Assembly: GCA_015657635.1 (NCBI GenBank)
Contig: JACDQM010000105.1
Location: 1-64,000 of the forward strand
Direction: 5' to 3'
DNA: 64,000 nt
From: Roseateles sp.
GTDB lineage: Bacteria > Pseudomonadota > Gammaproteobacteria > Burkholderiales > Burkholderiaceae_C
Positions within the stretch are counted from its first letter, which is position 1. Each line of letters starts with the position of its first letter. Both the position numbers and the translations under genes were made by a program. The notes beneath the pieces are model-generated. The model did not search any database and was not told the origin of the DNA. It saw only the letters and a list, made by a program, of their open reading frames with translations. This document shows positions 1 through 8,773 of the stretch, piece after piece.

Positions 1-1034
1 ATCGGATAGATCTTGGGGTCCAGGCGGGGGAACATATAAAGCGCCGCTTTGGGCTTGACCACGCTGACGCCGGGAATCTGGCTCAGCAGCTCATAGGCCA
101 GATCGCGCTGGCGGCACAGGCGGCCACCGGGGGCTACCAGGTCCTTGATGCTCTGATAGCCGCCAAGCGCCGTCTGGATGGCCAACTGGCCCGGCGTGTT
201 GGCGCACAGGCGCATGGAGGCCAGCATATTGAGGCCGGTGATGTAGTCCTTGGCATGACGCTTCTCACCCGAGACGATCATCCAACCTGCGCGGTAGCCG
301 CAAGAGCGGTAGTTCTTGGACAGGCCGTTGAAGGTCAGGCACAGCACATCGTCGGCCAGCGAGGCAATGCTGGTGTGCACATGGCCGTCGTACAGCGTCT
401 TGTCGTAGATCTCGTCGGCCATGATGATCAGCTGGTGCTGACGCGCGATCTCGACTATTTCTCCCAGCAGGCTCTCCGGATAGAGCGCACCCGTCGGGTT
501 GTTGGGGTTGATGACGACGATGGCCTTGGTGTTCGGCGTGATCTTGGACTTGATATCGTCGATGTCCGGGAACCAGTCGCTGCTCTCGTCGCAAACGTAA
601 TGCACCGGATTGCCGCCGGAGAGCGCCACCGCGGCGGTGTAGAGCGGATAGTCGGGCGCGGGCAGCAGCACCTCGTCGCCGTTGTCCAGCAGGGCGTTGA
701 GCGCCATCACGATCAGCTCGGAGGCGCCGTTGCCCAGGTAGACATCGTCCACCGTGACGCCGCGGATGTTCTTTTCCTGGCAGTAGTGCACCACCGCCTT
801 GCGGGGCGCGAACAGGCCCTTGGAATCCGTATAACCCGCAGCCGCCGGCAGGTTGCGTATCATGTCCTGCACGATCTCGTCCGGGGGCTCCAGGCCGAAG
901 GCGGCGATATTGCCGATGTTCAGCTTGATGATCTTCTGGCCCTCTTCCTCCATCTGCCGCGCCTTGTCGAGCACGGGCCCGCGGATGTCGTAACAGACAT
1001 TGGCCAGCTTGCTGGACTTGGCAATGGGCTTCAA
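1..1034 (-). CDS. alaA: Alanine-synthesising aminotransferase, AlaA type (partial, C-terminus beyond window)
   Basis: A PLP-dependent class I/II aminotransferase, expected to interconvert pyruvate/glutamate and alanine/2-oxoglutarate in the cytoplasm. The first 344 codons are present. The N-terminus carries the AlaA-type stretch KLNIGN..AFG..PPDEI, and the Schiff-base lysine lies in NGLSKNYRSCGYRAGWM near position 316, which is typical of E. coli AlaA (YfbQ). There is no ATG at the N-terminus. I chose the TTG at 1034 because GGAG lies about nine bases upstream and the conserved sequence begins directly after it. The gene is divergent from the Mth938-domain gene, so 1035-1134 must hold both promoters. 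An AlaT or aspartate-type specificity cannot be excluded. Confidence 0.85.
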   Translation of the reverse strand, partial: MKPIAKSSKLANVCYDIRGPVLDKARQMEEEGQKIIKLNIGNIAAFGLEPPDEIVQDMIRNLPAAAGYTDSKGLFAPRKAVVHYCQEKNIRGVTVDDVYLGNGASELIVMALNALLDNGDEVLLPAPDYPLYTAAVALSGGNPVHYVCDESSDWFPDIDDIKSKITPNTKAIVVINPNNPTGALYPESLLGEIVEIARQHQLIIMADEIYDKTLYDGHVHTSIASLADDVLCLTFNGLSKNYRSCGYRAGWMIVSGEKRHAKDYITGLNMLASMRLCANTPGQLAIQTALGGYQSIKDLVAPGGRLCRQRDLAYELLSQIPGVSVVKPKAALYMFPRLDPKIYP

Positions 1035-1134
1035 GACGGACGCTCCTGATGGGGGATGAGATCGGACAAAGAAGAACCCGCGATTTAAACACAGGGTTTG
1101 CGCCCTTATCGGGCGTAACCCGCAGCAGCACAGC

Positions 1135-1515
1135 ATGAAGTTCCAACTCGACGAGCAGCAAGGCGGCAACAGCATTTCGCGCCAGGAAGGCCAGAAGGTC
1201 TGGGTCAACGGTCAGGTTCACCAGCGCAGCCTGCTTGTGCCCTGGCGCGGCAAGGTCCAGGCCTGGGATGCGGCGCGCTTCGAGGACCTCGGCGAGGCCC
1301 ACTTTGAGCGCATCTTGGCGCTCAAACCTGAGCTGGTGGTGTTTGGCAGCGGAGCCCGGCTGCGATTTCTGCGCCCCGCCGTCTATCGCTGCCTGATCGA
1401 GGCGCGCATCGGCGTGGAGACCATGGACACGGCGGCCGCATGCCGCACCTACAACGTGCTGGCCAGCGAAGGCCGCAGCGTGCTGGCGGCCCTGCTGATC
1501 GAGGCGCAAGGCTGA
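1135..1515 (+). CDS. Mth938-domain (DUF498) protein
   Basis: A 126-residue protein of the Mth938/NDUFAF3-like superfamily. Its human relative NDUFAF3 helps assemble respiratory complex I, but the bacterial role is not established. The start MKFQLDEQQGGN and the central segment LVVFGSGARLRF match the family pattern of a small single-domain fold, and the protein fills the family's usual length. It is divergent from the aminotransferase and lies about 110 bases upstream of the peroxiredoxin gene. I can name the family but not a reaction. Confidence 0.8.
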   Translation: MKFQLDEQQGGNSISRQEGQKVWVNGQVHQRSLLVPWRGKVQAWDAARFEDLGEAHFERILALKPELVVFGSGARLRFLRPAVYRCLIEARIGVETMDTAAACRTYNVLASEGRSVLAALLIEAQG

Positions 1516-1576
1516 GCTGACACCACACTCGCCAGACCCCGGGCCCAGCCTGGCGGGTGGGGCTTGCCGTTCACCG

Positions 1577-1582
1577 TATAAT
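1577..1582 (+). promoter_or_regulatory. Candidate -10 box of the peroxiredoxin gene
   Basis: A perfect TATAAT stands 44 bases before the peroxiredoxin ATG. No good -35 box lies at the usual distance, so a conventional sigma-70 promoter is only suggested. A five-base-pair hairpin (TGCCC/GGGCA, 1592-1605) follows in the presumed leader. Confidence 0.35.
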
Positions 1583-1625
1583 TAGCGGCTATGCCCTTTC
1601 GGGCACAATCACTACAGAACGCCTC

Positions 1626-2105
1626 ATGACGCCAGCGCTCAACAAACCCCTCCCGGAAATTGAAGCTCTTGCCACCGGCGGCGTGAAGTTCACGCCGAAC
1701 GCCTTCCTGGGTCAGGCCGTGGTGCTGTACTTCTACCCGAAGGACAACACCCCGGGCTGCACGACTGAAGCCATGCAGTTCCGTGACCGCCACAAAGACT
1801 TCGTCAAGGCCGGCGCCGTGGTGCTGGGCGTGTCGCGCGACAACATGGTGTCGCACGACAAGTTCAAGCAGAACCTGGAACTGCCCTTCGAGCTGATCGC
1901 CGACACGGAAGAGAAGCTCTGCCACATGTTCGGCGTGGTGAAGAACAAGATCATGTACGGCAAGAAGGTCAAGGGCATCGAGCGCTCCACCTTCCTGATC
2001 GACGCGGGCGGCGTGCTGCGCGCGGAATGGCGCGGCATCAAGGTGGCCGGCCATGTCGACGAAGTGCTGAAGGCAGTCAAGGCACTGAAGAAGGAAGCCG
2101 CCTGA
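1626..2105 (+). CDS. bcp: Peroxiredoxin, Bcp/PrxQ type
   Basis: A thioredoxin-fold peroxidase expected to reduce H2O2 and alkyl hydroperoxides with thiols. From the ATG at 1626 it is 159 residues long. The frame is open further upstream, but homology begins at MTPALNK. The peroxidatic cysteine is Cys45 in the motif P-x3-TPGCTTE. The usual Bcp resolving cysteine five residues later is replaced by Met50. Cys99 (in EKLCHMF) could act as resolver, as in PrxQ enzymes whose second cysteine lies in helix 3; otherwise the enzyme works as a 1-Cys type. A strong hairpin terminator follows at about 2154. Confidence 0.88.
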   Translation: MTPALNKPLPEIEALATGGVKFTPNAFLGQAVVLYFYPKDNTPGCTTEAMQFRDRHKDFVKAGAVVLGVSRDNMVSHDKFKQNLELPFELIADTEEKLCHMFGVVKNKIMYGKKVKGIERSTFLIDAGGVLRAEWRGIKVAGHVDEVLKAVKALKKEAA

Positions 2106-2152
2106 GCGGCAGCCGCAAGTTCTTGGCGGGCCAGCCCCGCAGTATCCACGCG

Positions 2153-2188
2153 AAGCCGGCTCGGACCCCCGTCCAAGCCGGCTTTGTT
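2153..2188 (+). terminator. Intrinsic terminator after the peroxiredoxin gene
   Basis: AGCCGGCTCGGAC pairs with GTCCAAGCCGGCT (one mismatch) around a short C-rich loop, followed by TTTGTT. It lies about 50 bases after the bcp stop codon. Confidence 0.7.
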
Positions 2189-2277
2189 GCATCTCTGCCG
2201 CGCAGATCGGCCGCCATCGTCCGGTGGTGGCCTTTGTGCATAATGAGTTCATGCCTCAGCGCCCTGCAGTCCTCCCG

Positions 2278-2308
2278 AAAAGCCGCAAAGCCGCCTTTGC
2301 GGCTTTTT
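2278..2308 (+). terminator. Strong hairpin with T-tract in the phoH leader region
   Basis: A perfect 13-base-pair stem (AAAAGCCGCAAAG with its complement), loop CCGC, runs directly into five T residues. It sits 70 bases before the PhoH start codon and downstream of the bcp terminator. It is either a second, backup terminator or a leader terminator for the phoH transcript. A CATAAT -10-like box stands at 2239. Confidence 0.7.
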
Positions 2309-2378
2309 GCCTTTCGGGCCCCGCAGGAAGCTATCTTTCGCCAATGACCGCGCAGCCCTGCGCCTTGCCCGAAGCCTC

Positions 2379-4106
2379 ATGCCTCTGCCCAAGCCCCCGA
2401 CCAAGCGCGCCAGCCGCCTAGACGCTACTGCCTTTGCCGAAACGCTGGCGGTCAGCAAAGCCCCGACACCACGGCCAGCGGCCACCCCCTCTGCGGCGCC
2501 TGTTGCCGCCGCCCCGACCAAGGCAAGCAAGACAGGACGCCGCCGCGCCGACGCGCAGCCCGCGCTCGATGCCACAGCCAGCGCACCGGTGCAGCAGACG
2601 CCCGCCACATCATTTGCCCATCCGCCCGCCATCGCTGCCGCCGCAGCGCCGGCTATCGTCAGGCCCAAGGCCAATGGCGCCAAGAGCAGCAAGCCGAAGA
2701 GCCTGGAGGCGCCCAAGCTGTTCGTGCTCGATACCAATGTGCTGATGCACGACCCGATGTGCCTGTTCCGTTTCGAGGAACACGACATCTACCTGCCCAT
2801 GATCACGCTCGAAGAGCTGGACGGGCACAAGAAGGGCATGTCGGAAGTGGCGCGCAATGTGCGCCAGGTCAGCCGCGAACTTGATGCGCTGGCGGCCAGC
2901 CTGCAAAGCAGCACGCTCGAAGAGATGGCCAAGGGCCTGCCCTTGGCGCACACCGGCCACCGCGAGGCCGGTGGCAAGCTGTTCTTCCAGACCCAGCTGC
3001 TCGATACCCCCCTGCCCGCCGGCCTGCCGCAAGGCAAGGCGGACAACCAGATCCTGGGTGTGGTGCAGGCGCTGAAGAACCTGCAGCCCAGCCGCGAGGT
3101 GGTGTTGGTGTCCAAGGACATCAATATGCGCATCAAGGCCCGCGCGCTGGGTCTGGCGGCTGAGGACTACCGCAACGACAAGACGCTGGAAGACAGCGAT
3201 CTGCTCTACACCGGCGTGCAGGCCCTGCCAGCGGACTTCTGGGAGCGCCATGGCAAGACCATGGAGAGCTGGCAGCAAGGCGGCCTGACCTACTACCGCA
3301 TCAGCGGCCCGCTGGTGCCCTCGCTGCTGGTCAACGAATTCGTCTACCTTGAAGCCCCCGGCGCGGCGCCGCTCTATGCCAAGGTCACCGAGATCACCGG
3401 CAAGAGCGCGGTGCTGCGCACCTTGAAGGACTTCGGCCACCAGAAGAACTCCGTCTGGGGCGTCACGGCGCGCAACCGCGAGCAGAACTTCGCGCTCAAC
3501 CTGCTGACCGACCCGGATTGCGACTTCATCACGCTGACCGGCACTGCCGGCACCGGCAAGACGCTGATGACGCTGGCTGCCGGCCTGCAGCAGGTGCTGG
3601 ACGAGCGCCGCTACAGCGAGATCATCGTCACCCGCGTGACCGTGCCGGTGGGCGAGGACATCGGTTTCCTGCCCGGCACCGAGGAAGAGAAGATGGGGCC
3701 CTGGATGGGCGCGCTGGACGACAACCTGGAAGTGCTGGCGCGAGGCGACGGCAGCGCCGGCGAATGGGGCCGCGCCGCGACCAACGATCTGGTGCGTAGC
3801 AAGATCAAGATCAAGAGCCTGAACTTCATGCGCGGGCGCACCTTCCTGAACAAGTACGTCATCATTGACGAGGCGCAGAACCTGACGCCCAAGCAGATGA
3901 AGACCCTGATCACGCGTGCCGGCCCGGGCACCAAGATCGTCTGCTTGGGCAATCTGGCGCAGATCGACACGCCCTACCTGACCGAAGGCTCCTCGGGCCT
4001 GACCTATGCGGTGGACCGTTTCAAGGGCTGGGCCCACAGCGGCCATGTGACCCTGGCACGCGGCGAGCGCTCGCGCCTGGCGGACTTCGCTTCCGAAGTG
4101 CTGTGA
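2379..4106 (+). CDS. PIN-PhoH family ATPase (PhoH2/YlaK-like)
   Basis: A 575-residue fusion of a PIN nuclease domain and a PhoH P-loop ATPase. PhoH2 proteins of this architecture are RNA helicase/RNases in mycobacteria. Residues 1-110 are rich in Ala, Pro and Lys and look disordered. The PIN domain opens with LDTNVLMHD (first acidic residue Asp118) and continues with ITLEELDG. Walker A is GTAGTGKT at 388-395, and Walker B is IIDEAQN with Asp497-Glu498. The frame is open from about 2307 because of a TTG, but that start lies in the terminator hairpin; the ATG at 2379 is preferred although its ribosome site is weak. It stands alone between terminators, upstream of a HAD gene. Confidence 0.85.
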   Translation: MPLPKPPTKRASRLDATAFAETLAVSKAPTPRPAATPSAAPVAAAPTKASKTGRRRADAQPALDATASAPVQQTPATSFAHPPAIAAAAAPAIVRPKANGAKSSKPKSLEAPKLFVLDTNVLMHDPMCLFRFEEHDIYLPMITLEELDGHKKGMSEVARNVRQVSRELDALAASLQSSTLEEMAKGLPLAHTGHREAGGKLFFQTQLLDTPLPAGLPQGKADNQILGVVQALKNLQPSREVVLVSKDINMRIKARALGLAAEDYRNDKTLEDSDLLYTGVQALPADFWERHGKTMESWQQGGLTYYRISGPLVPSLLVNEFVYLEAPGAAPLYAKVTEITGKSAVLRTLKDFGHQKNSVWGVTARNREQNFALNLLTDPDCDFITLTGTAGTGKTLMTLAAGLQQVLDERRYSEIIVTRVTVPVGEDIGFLPGTEEEKMGPWMGALDDNLEVLARGDGSAGEWGRAATNDLVRSKIKIKSLNFMRGRTFLNKYVIIDEAQNLTPKQMKTLITRAGPGTKIVCLGNLAQIDTPYLTEGSSGLTYAVDRFKGWAHSGHVTLARGERSRLADFASEVL

Positions 4107-4173
4107 GCACCCGCCGCCGGACGGGCCCCTCCCAGGGGCCGGTCAGTGCATGCGCGGGCCGGGGAGCTGGCCC

Positions 4174-5013
4174 ATGACGCTGTATGTCAGCGACCTGGAC
4201 GGCACGCTGCTGGACCCGCAAGGGCAGCTCTCGGCGAGCACGCGCGCCGGCCTGACGCGGCTGCTCGACGAAGGATTGGTCTTCACCGTGGCCAGCGCAC
4301 GCCATGTGGTCTCGATCCAGCGCCTGTTGCAAGGCCTGCCGCTCACTCTGCCAGTCATCTCGTCCAACGGCGCCTACCTGAGCGACATGGTCAGTGCCCG
4401 GCATGAGCTGGTCAACGCGATGGAGCCGGCCCTGGGGCAGGCGCTGTTCGCCCTGGTTCGCCAGCATGGCTTGATGCCCTTCATCGCCACCCACGGCAAC
4501 AAGGGCGACCAGCTGTTCTGGCACAGCACGCACAACGCTGGCCAGCTGAGCTTTGTCGATGAGCGCATCGCCAATGGCGACCCGCGCCTGCGCCGGAGCG
4601 CGCGACTCCAGGACGAACTGCGCGATCCGCTCGTGACCCTGGTGGTGGTCGACCGCCATGCGCCGCTGCAGGCGCTGCAGGCTGAGATCGAGGCCCTGTG
4701 CGGCGATGCGGTGCAGACGCATCTGAACGAAGACCTCTACCAGCCTGAATGGCCCTGGCTGACCGTGCACGACCGCCGCGCCAGCAAGGACCAGGCGATA
4801 CGCACGCTGGCCGAGCGCTACGGCCTGGCCGAGCGCGAGATTGTCGTGTTCGGCGACCATGTCAACGATGTGTCGATGATGCGCGCCGCGCACCGCGGCA
4901 TCGCGATGGGCAATGCGATTGGCGCGGTCAAAGAGGCGGCGCACGCGGTGATCGGCAGCCACCACGAAGACAGCGTGCTGCGCTTCATCGAGCAGGACTG
5001 GCGTCGGGGCTAG
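4174..5013 (+). CDS. Cof-type HAD-IIB family phosphatase
   Basis: A 279-residue haloacid-dehalogenase hydrolase of the Cof/YbiV-like IIB subgroup, which dephosphorylates sugar phosphates or flavin nucleotides. Motif I is SDLDGTLLD (nucleophile Asp7, acid/base Asp9), the conserved lysine is in RRASKDQAI, and motif IV is FGDHVNDVSMM (Asp228, Asp232). The ATG at 4174 has GGAG seven bases upstream; an earlier in-frame ATG at 4150 lacks such a site. The substrate cannot be predicted. The gene converges on the MFS gene with a 12-base gap. Confidence 0.82.
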   Translation: MTLYVSDLDGTLLDPQGQLSASTRAGLTRLLDEGLVFTVASARHVVSIQRLLQGLPLTLPVISSNGAYLSDMVSARHELVNAMEPALGQALFALVRQHGLMPFIATHGNKGDQLFWHSTHNAGQLSFVDERIANGDPRLRRSARLQDELRDPLVTLVVVDRHAPLQALQAEIEALCGDAVQTHLNEDLYQPEWPWLTVHDRRASKDQAIRTLAERYGLAEREIVVFGDHVNDVSMMRAAHRGIAMGNAIGAVKEAAHAVIGSHHEDSVLRFIEQDWRRG

Positions 5014-5025
5014 GCTCAGCGGCGC

Positions 5026-6521
5026 TCAGTCGGGCGCGCTGGTGTCGCGCGCATCCGGACTGCCTTCGTGTCCGCGCAACTGGTAGAAGATAAAGGCCGC
5101 CAGCGCGGCCATCGCACCGACCGAGCCGAAGGTGGCATGGAAAGCCGGCAGCAGTGCGCTACCCAGACCCTGATGCACCTGCGCCAGCCCGGCGCCGTCT
5201 GAATAGAGCAGCAGGAAGGCACTGGACGTCGCCACGCCCAGGCTCATCGAGAGCTGCATCACGACCGCCAGCAGGCTGTTGCCGCTGCTCGCGGTGGCAG
5301 CATCCAGATCGCCCAGCGTCAGTGTGTTCATCGCGGTGAACTGCAGGCTGTTGATCATGCCGAACAGCGCCAGGTGCAGGGCCAGCCACAGATGCGTGGT
5401 CTGCCGGTCGATCAGCGCGAAGCTGGCGATCATCAGGCCCAGCAGCAGCGTGTTGACCACCAGCACGCGGCGATAGCCGCGCGCCGGATCAGCCGGATGG
5501 CCAGCGTCTTGCTCAGCATGGCGCCCAGCACGGTAGGCACCATCGAAAGGCCAGCCACGCTGGGGCTGTAGCCCAGGCCCAGCTGCAGAAACATCGGCAT
5601 CAGAAAAGGCGTGGCGCCGCTGCCCAGGCGCGCAAACACATTGCCGATCAGGCCGATGCGGTACGTCGGGATCGCGAACAGCTCGCGGCTGAACAGCGGC
5701 CGCTCGGCGCGTGCCGCATGCAGCCAGTAGGCCATCACGCAGGCCAGCCCGGCCACCAGCATCACCACGCAGACAGCCGGACTGAGCATCGCTTCGCCGA
5801 AGCCCTGCAAGGCCATCGACAGCAGCACCAGGCCGAGGCTGAACAAGGCAAAGCCGCCCCAATCGAAAGGCGCCGGTGCGTCGCTGCGCAGCTGCGGCAT
5901 ATAGCGCAGCGCCACCAGTACGCCCAGCACACCCACCGGCAGATTGATCAGGAAGATCCACTGCCAGCTGGCGTACTGCACCAGCAGCCCGCCCAGGGCC
6001 GGCCCGATCAGCGGGCCCAGCAGACCGGGCAGCGCAATGAAGGTCATCACCGGCAGGAACTCGTCCTTTGGAAACACCCGCAGGACCGCCAGCCGGCCGA
6101 CCGGCGTCAGCAAGGCGCCCCCTATGCCCTGCAGCACCCGTGCGGCCACCAGCACCTTCAGCGACGGCGACAGCGCGCAGGCCAGCGAACCCAGCGTGAA
6201 CAGAACGATGGCCCAGACGAAAAGTCGGCGCGTGCCGAAGCGGTCAGCCAGCCAGCCGGAGGCCGGAATCAGCAGCGCCACGGTCAGCAGATAGGCCACC
6301 ACCGCCGACTGCATACGCAGCGGGTTCTCGCCCATGTCGGCCGCCATGCCAGGCAGCGCCGTGTTCAGGATGGTGGTGTCCAACGTCTGCATGAAGAAGG
6401 CCAGCGCCACCACCCAGGGCAGGACGCGGCGCGTTGCCGCATCGACGGGCACACGCTCGAGCGCCAACGCCTCCTCCTGCGAGCTCGCTGGCAGCTTCTC
6501 GGACGACTTCTCGGGCAGCAT
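5026..6521 (-). pseudogene. DHA2-family MFS drug efflux transporter, frameshifted
   Basis: An MdtD/EmrB-like 14-helix proton-drug antiporter of the inner membrane, about 498 residues when repaired. The first frame (6521 to about 5480) contains the MFS loop GWLADRFGTRR and the TM5 signature GPALGGLL. It then shifts into nonsense at ..AIRLIRR. The second frame resumes with GYRRVLVVNTLLLG and runs to the stop at 5026. One base is missing in the GCGCG run around 5477-5486. Both halves are fully conserved in style, so sequencing error is as likely as true inactivation. The ATG at 6521 is preferred because the upstream extension overlaps the terminator of the preceding gene. Confidence 0.8.
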
Positions 6522-6549
6522 CGCCCGAGTATCGCGGCCGGCATGGCAA

Positions 6550-6580
6550 AGCGCCCGCAAGACCGAAGCCTTGCGGGCGC
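6550..6580 (-). terminator. Intrinsic terminator of the M3 peptidase gene
   Basis: A perfect 11-base-pair stem GCGCCCGCAAG / CTTGCGGGCGC with an eight-base loop, followed on the minus strand by TTTGCC. It lies 40 bases after the peptidase stop codon and before the MFS start. Confidence 0.75.
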
Positions 6581-6617
6581 ATGGTGAAACGAGCAAGCCA
6601 GCGCTTCGGCCGCGCGC

Positions 6618-8594
6618 CTACTTGCGCAAGTAATCGAAGAAGGCCTTGTTGCTCGGCTCGCGGCCCAGGAACTCGCGCACCAGCTCCGGTGCCGGGCGCT
6701 GCCCGCCCTGGCCAAGGATGATGTTGCGGTAGCGGGCGCCAACGGCCGGCCCCAGCTTGTCGGCCTTGAACTCACCGCGCAGATCCATGGCCATGACCAG
6801 GCTCCACAGATAGCCGTAGTAGCCGGCGCCGTAGCCCCCCACCAGATGTCCGAAGCCGGCCGGGAACATCGTGCCCTGCACATGGCCCAGCGGCGTCGCG
6901 CCCTCCATGCGGGCCCACAGACCCATCGGATCGGGCTTGGCTGCGGTGTGCAGCACCAGGTCATAGCTGGCGTACAGATGCTGGCGTCCGACCTGCGTGC
7001 CCTTGCCGTACTCGCGCGCCGCCACCGCCTGGTCCACCATGGCATCCGGCACCGGCTTGCAGCTGGGGCAGACCTCGGCCATCAGCTTGAGCACCTGCTT
7101 GTCGTAGACCCAGTCTTCCAGCATCTGCGACGGTGCTTCGACGAAGTCATGCATCACGCTGGTGCCGCCCTGCGAGGCATAGCGCGTCGCCGACAGGTTG
7201 TTGTGCACCGCATGGCCCAGCTCGTGCAGCAGGGTCTCGACCTCGTCCAGCGTCAGGCCCTTGCGATCGAAGTTCACCACCAGCGCCGCAGCCGGCTTGC
7301 GGTCCAGGCGGGTGCTGCTGGAGCGCAGCGGCCAGACCGCCGCATGGTTGTACTTGCCGTCGCGCGGATACAGGTCGACATACATCGTGGCCAGCGGCTT
7401 GCCCGTGGCGGCCTCACTGACGGCAAAAGCCTGCACCTCCGGGTGCCAGGTCTGGGCCTTCACCGGCGTGTACTTCACCCCCATCATCTTCTCGATCACG
7501 CGCATCGAGAACAGCAGGCTTTCCTGCGGCGGGAAGAACTCGCGGAAGGCCTCCTGGTCGACCGAGAAACGCTGCTTGCGGATGCGCTCGGCATAGAAGC
7601 TGGCATCCCAGCGCTCGACCTTGGTGGCTTCCACCGGCGTGCCCAGATGCTGGGCCTTGGCGGCGCGCAGTTCCAGCAGGTCGGCGCGTTCGCCCTCGAT
7701 GACGGCGGCTTTGACCTCATCGAGGAACTTCATCGCCGTCGCACCATCCTTGGCCATGCGGCGGCGCAGATTGAAGTCGACATAGTCCTTGAAGCCGAAC
7801 AGCGCCGCGTATTCCTGCCGCGCCTGCACCACCTGCGCCAGCAGCTGCAGATTGGCAGCGCCGCCTTCATTGGTCTTGGCCAGCCACATGCGCTCGCGTG
7901 CCGCGCCGCTGTCGGCGCTCTGCAGCACCGGCACATAGCTCGGGTAGTCCACACCCAGCACGATGCGGCCCTGCGCATCGCGCTGGGCATCCTTCCACAC
8001 GCTGTCCGGCACGCCTTTGAGCTCGGCCTCGGTGAAGCTCACCTTGACGCCGGCATCGCGCACGTTCTTCTCGAACTGCTGGCTGAGCTCGCTGCTCTTG
8101 TCGAGCAACTGCTTGGCGCGGGCGCGCGCCTTGGGCGGCAAGGCCACGCCCGAGTCCTCGAAGCCGGCCAGGCTGACGCGCACCAGCTCGCGGTCGATCT
8201 CGTCCCGGGTCGGCGCAGCCTTCAGCGCGCGATAGAGCTTGGCGTTCTGCCCGACCCGCGAGCTGAAGTCAGCCCAGCGCAGCGAGCAGGCCTGCGCGGC
8301 TTCGCGCACCGGCTTGTCCGGATGCACGTTCAGCACGAACTCGATCGGGTACTGGGTGTCTTCGAGAAACGTGTAGAAGTCGTCGTAGGCGGCCAGCCAG
8401 CCGCCGTCGACCTTGCGCTTCTCAAGCTGCAGCACGCGCTGTCCGGCGGCCTTCAGGCCGCTGTCGCAGGCGCTCTTGATGGCGGCGGCATCCTTGTACT
8501 GGGGGAAGGCGGGCGTCGGCAGTTCAGTGGCGGCCTGGGCCGGCAGCTGGCTCAGCGCCAGAGCCAGGGTGCCAAGCAAGAGTGGCTGGTTCAT
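6618..8594 (-). CDS. Secreted M3-family zinc metallopeptidase (oligopeptidase A/Dcp-like)
   Basis: A 658-residue thimet-oligopeptidase-family enzyme that cuts short peptides. Residues 1-22 form a signal peptide (MNQPLLLGTLALALS, then AQAA), so the protein is exported, unlike cytoplasmic E. coli PrlC. The zinc motif is HELGH at 457-461; the third ligand is expected to be the Glu in HDFVEAPSQ. The ATG at 8594 has GGAG five bases upstream. A longer open frame to 8711 has no homology and is ignored. It is followed by a clear terminator and so is probably monocistronic. Confidence 0.88.
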   Translation of the reverse strand: MNQPLLLGTLALALSQLPAQAATELPTPAFPQYKDAAAIKSACDSGLKAAGQRVLQLEKRKVDGGWLAAYDDFYTFLEDTQYPIEFVLNVHPDKPVREAAQACSLRWADFSSRVGQNAKLYRALKAAPTRDEIDRELVRVSLAGFEDSGVALPPKARARAKQLLDKSSELSQQFEKNVRDAGVKVSFTEAELKGVPDSVWKDAQRDAQGRIVLGVDYPSYVPVLQSADSGAARERMWLAKTNEGGAANLQLLAQVVQARQEYAALFGFKDYVDFNLRRRMAKDGATAMKFLDEVKAAVIEGERADLLELRAAKAQHLGTPVEATKVERWDASFYAERIRKQRFSVDQEAFREFFPPQESLLFSMRVIEKMMGVKYTPVKAQTWHPEVQAFAVSEAATGKPLATMYVDLYPRDGKYNHAAVWPLRSSSTRLDRKPAAALVVNFDRKGLTLDEVETLLHELGHAVHNNLSATRYASQGGTSVMHDFVEAPSQMLEDWVYDKQVLKLMAEVCPSCKPVPDAMVDQAVAAREYGKGTQVGRQHLYASYDLVLHTAAKPDPMGLWARMEGATPLGHVQGTMFPAGFGHLVGGYGAGYYGYLWSLVMAMDLRGEFKADKLGPAVGARYRNIILGQGGQRPAPELVREFLGREPSNKAFFDYLRK

Positions 8595-8773
8595 GGGGTC
8601 TCCATCGCAAGCCGGCACCGACTCGGGTTTGCGGCGCCGTCGCGCGCGATTGTGCCGCGCGGCCCCTGCCGCGCCGCCAGGCACTGCGACGGACGGCGCG
8701 ATGCGCGGCATGAGCCACGGTCAGCCGCTCGTCCGCCCCAGCCCGCTGCCGCCAAGGCGGCCGGGCGCCGGGG

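Noticed and set aside
265-1509. Long minus-strand open frame over the aminotransferase and Mth938 genes
   Set aside because: It is out of frame with both genes and reads as low-complexity Arg/Ala/Gly text without any domain. The aminotransferase itself is in another frame starting with TTG.
4124-4140. GGCCCCT/AGGGGCC hairpin after the PhoH gene
   Set aside because: The seven-base stem has a three-base loop and no following T residues; it is common in such GC-rich DNA.
8748-8761. GCCGCC/GGCGGC hairpin after prpE as terminator
   Set aside because: The loop has only two bases and no T-tract follows, so it is not a credible terminator.
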